Origin: an uncultured Planctomycetaceae bacterium
Lineage (GTDB): Bacteria; Planctomycetota; Planctomycetia; Pirellulales; Lacipirellulaceae
Reading direction: 5' to 3'
Length of the DNA: 12,822 nucleotides
NCBI GenBank assembly: GCA_937860165.1
Contig: CALMBE010000195.1
Location: 1-12,822 of the forward strand
The notes below the pieces were generated by a model, which saw only the letters and a list, made by a program, of their open reading frames with translations, was not told the origin of the DNA and did not search any database. Positions 12,787-12,822 of the stretch are shown one piece after another. Both the position numbers and the translations under genes were made by a program. How positions within the stretch are numbered: position 1 is the stretch's first letter; every line of letters starts with the position of its first letter.

Positions 12787-12822
12787 GACCAAGCTCCATC
12801 GTGAAGCACCTGCCAAGCAGCT

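Overview
The window looks like chromosomal DNA from a planctomycete, most likely Pirellulales-like. This is inferred from gene content, not from a marker-gene match. The evidence is a DUF1559/H-X9-DG prepilin-like protein, PEP-CTERM exported proteins, a Tad-type secretion remnant with a TadD-like TPR lipoprotein, division and cell-wall genes (rsmH, murG) scattered outside any dcw cluster, and intergenic spaces full of palindromic dispersed repeats. Genes change strand almost one by one, so there are few long operons.

Layout. Positions 1-2107 (+) hold the end of a Tad locus: the C-terminus of a TadC/GspF-like inner-membrane protein, a small exported protein of unknown function, and a TadD-like TPR lipoprotein. 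rsmH (-) converges on the TPR gene and overlaps its 3' end by 34 bp. queA (+) follows. Next come a palindromic repeat and a bidirectional terminator, then two tandem paralogous PEP-CTERM genes on the minus strand (4521-6325). A complete insertion sequence (6380-8068) with matched terminal inverted repeats and a short target duplication sits 54 bp upstream of the second PEP-CTERM gene. It splits what was a divergent intergenic region shared with the DUF1559 gene (8271-9284, +). That gene keeps a good sigma70-like promoter on the far side of the IS. A single-domain response regulator (-), a Gfo/Idh/MocA oxidoreductase (+) and murG (-) complete the window.

How the genes relate. The left genes belong to a Tad (Flp pilus) secretion system that extends off the left edge. 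The two PEP-CTERM proteins are predicted exosortase substrates exported to the cell surface; no exosortase is present here. rsmH (ribosome methylation), queA (queuosine in tRNA) and murG (lipid II synthesis) are stand-alone housekeeping genes. No defence system, CRISPR array, rRNA or tRNA was found.

The most unusual content is in the spaces between genes. At least six palindromic or patterned repeats of different types occupy them, including a 92-base element that can fold as two hairpins inside an outer stem. I see no convincing new multigene system. The best leads are the PEP-CTERM pair with its IS, the divergent nucleotide-binding motifs of MurG, the Tad-linked exported protein, and the repeats.
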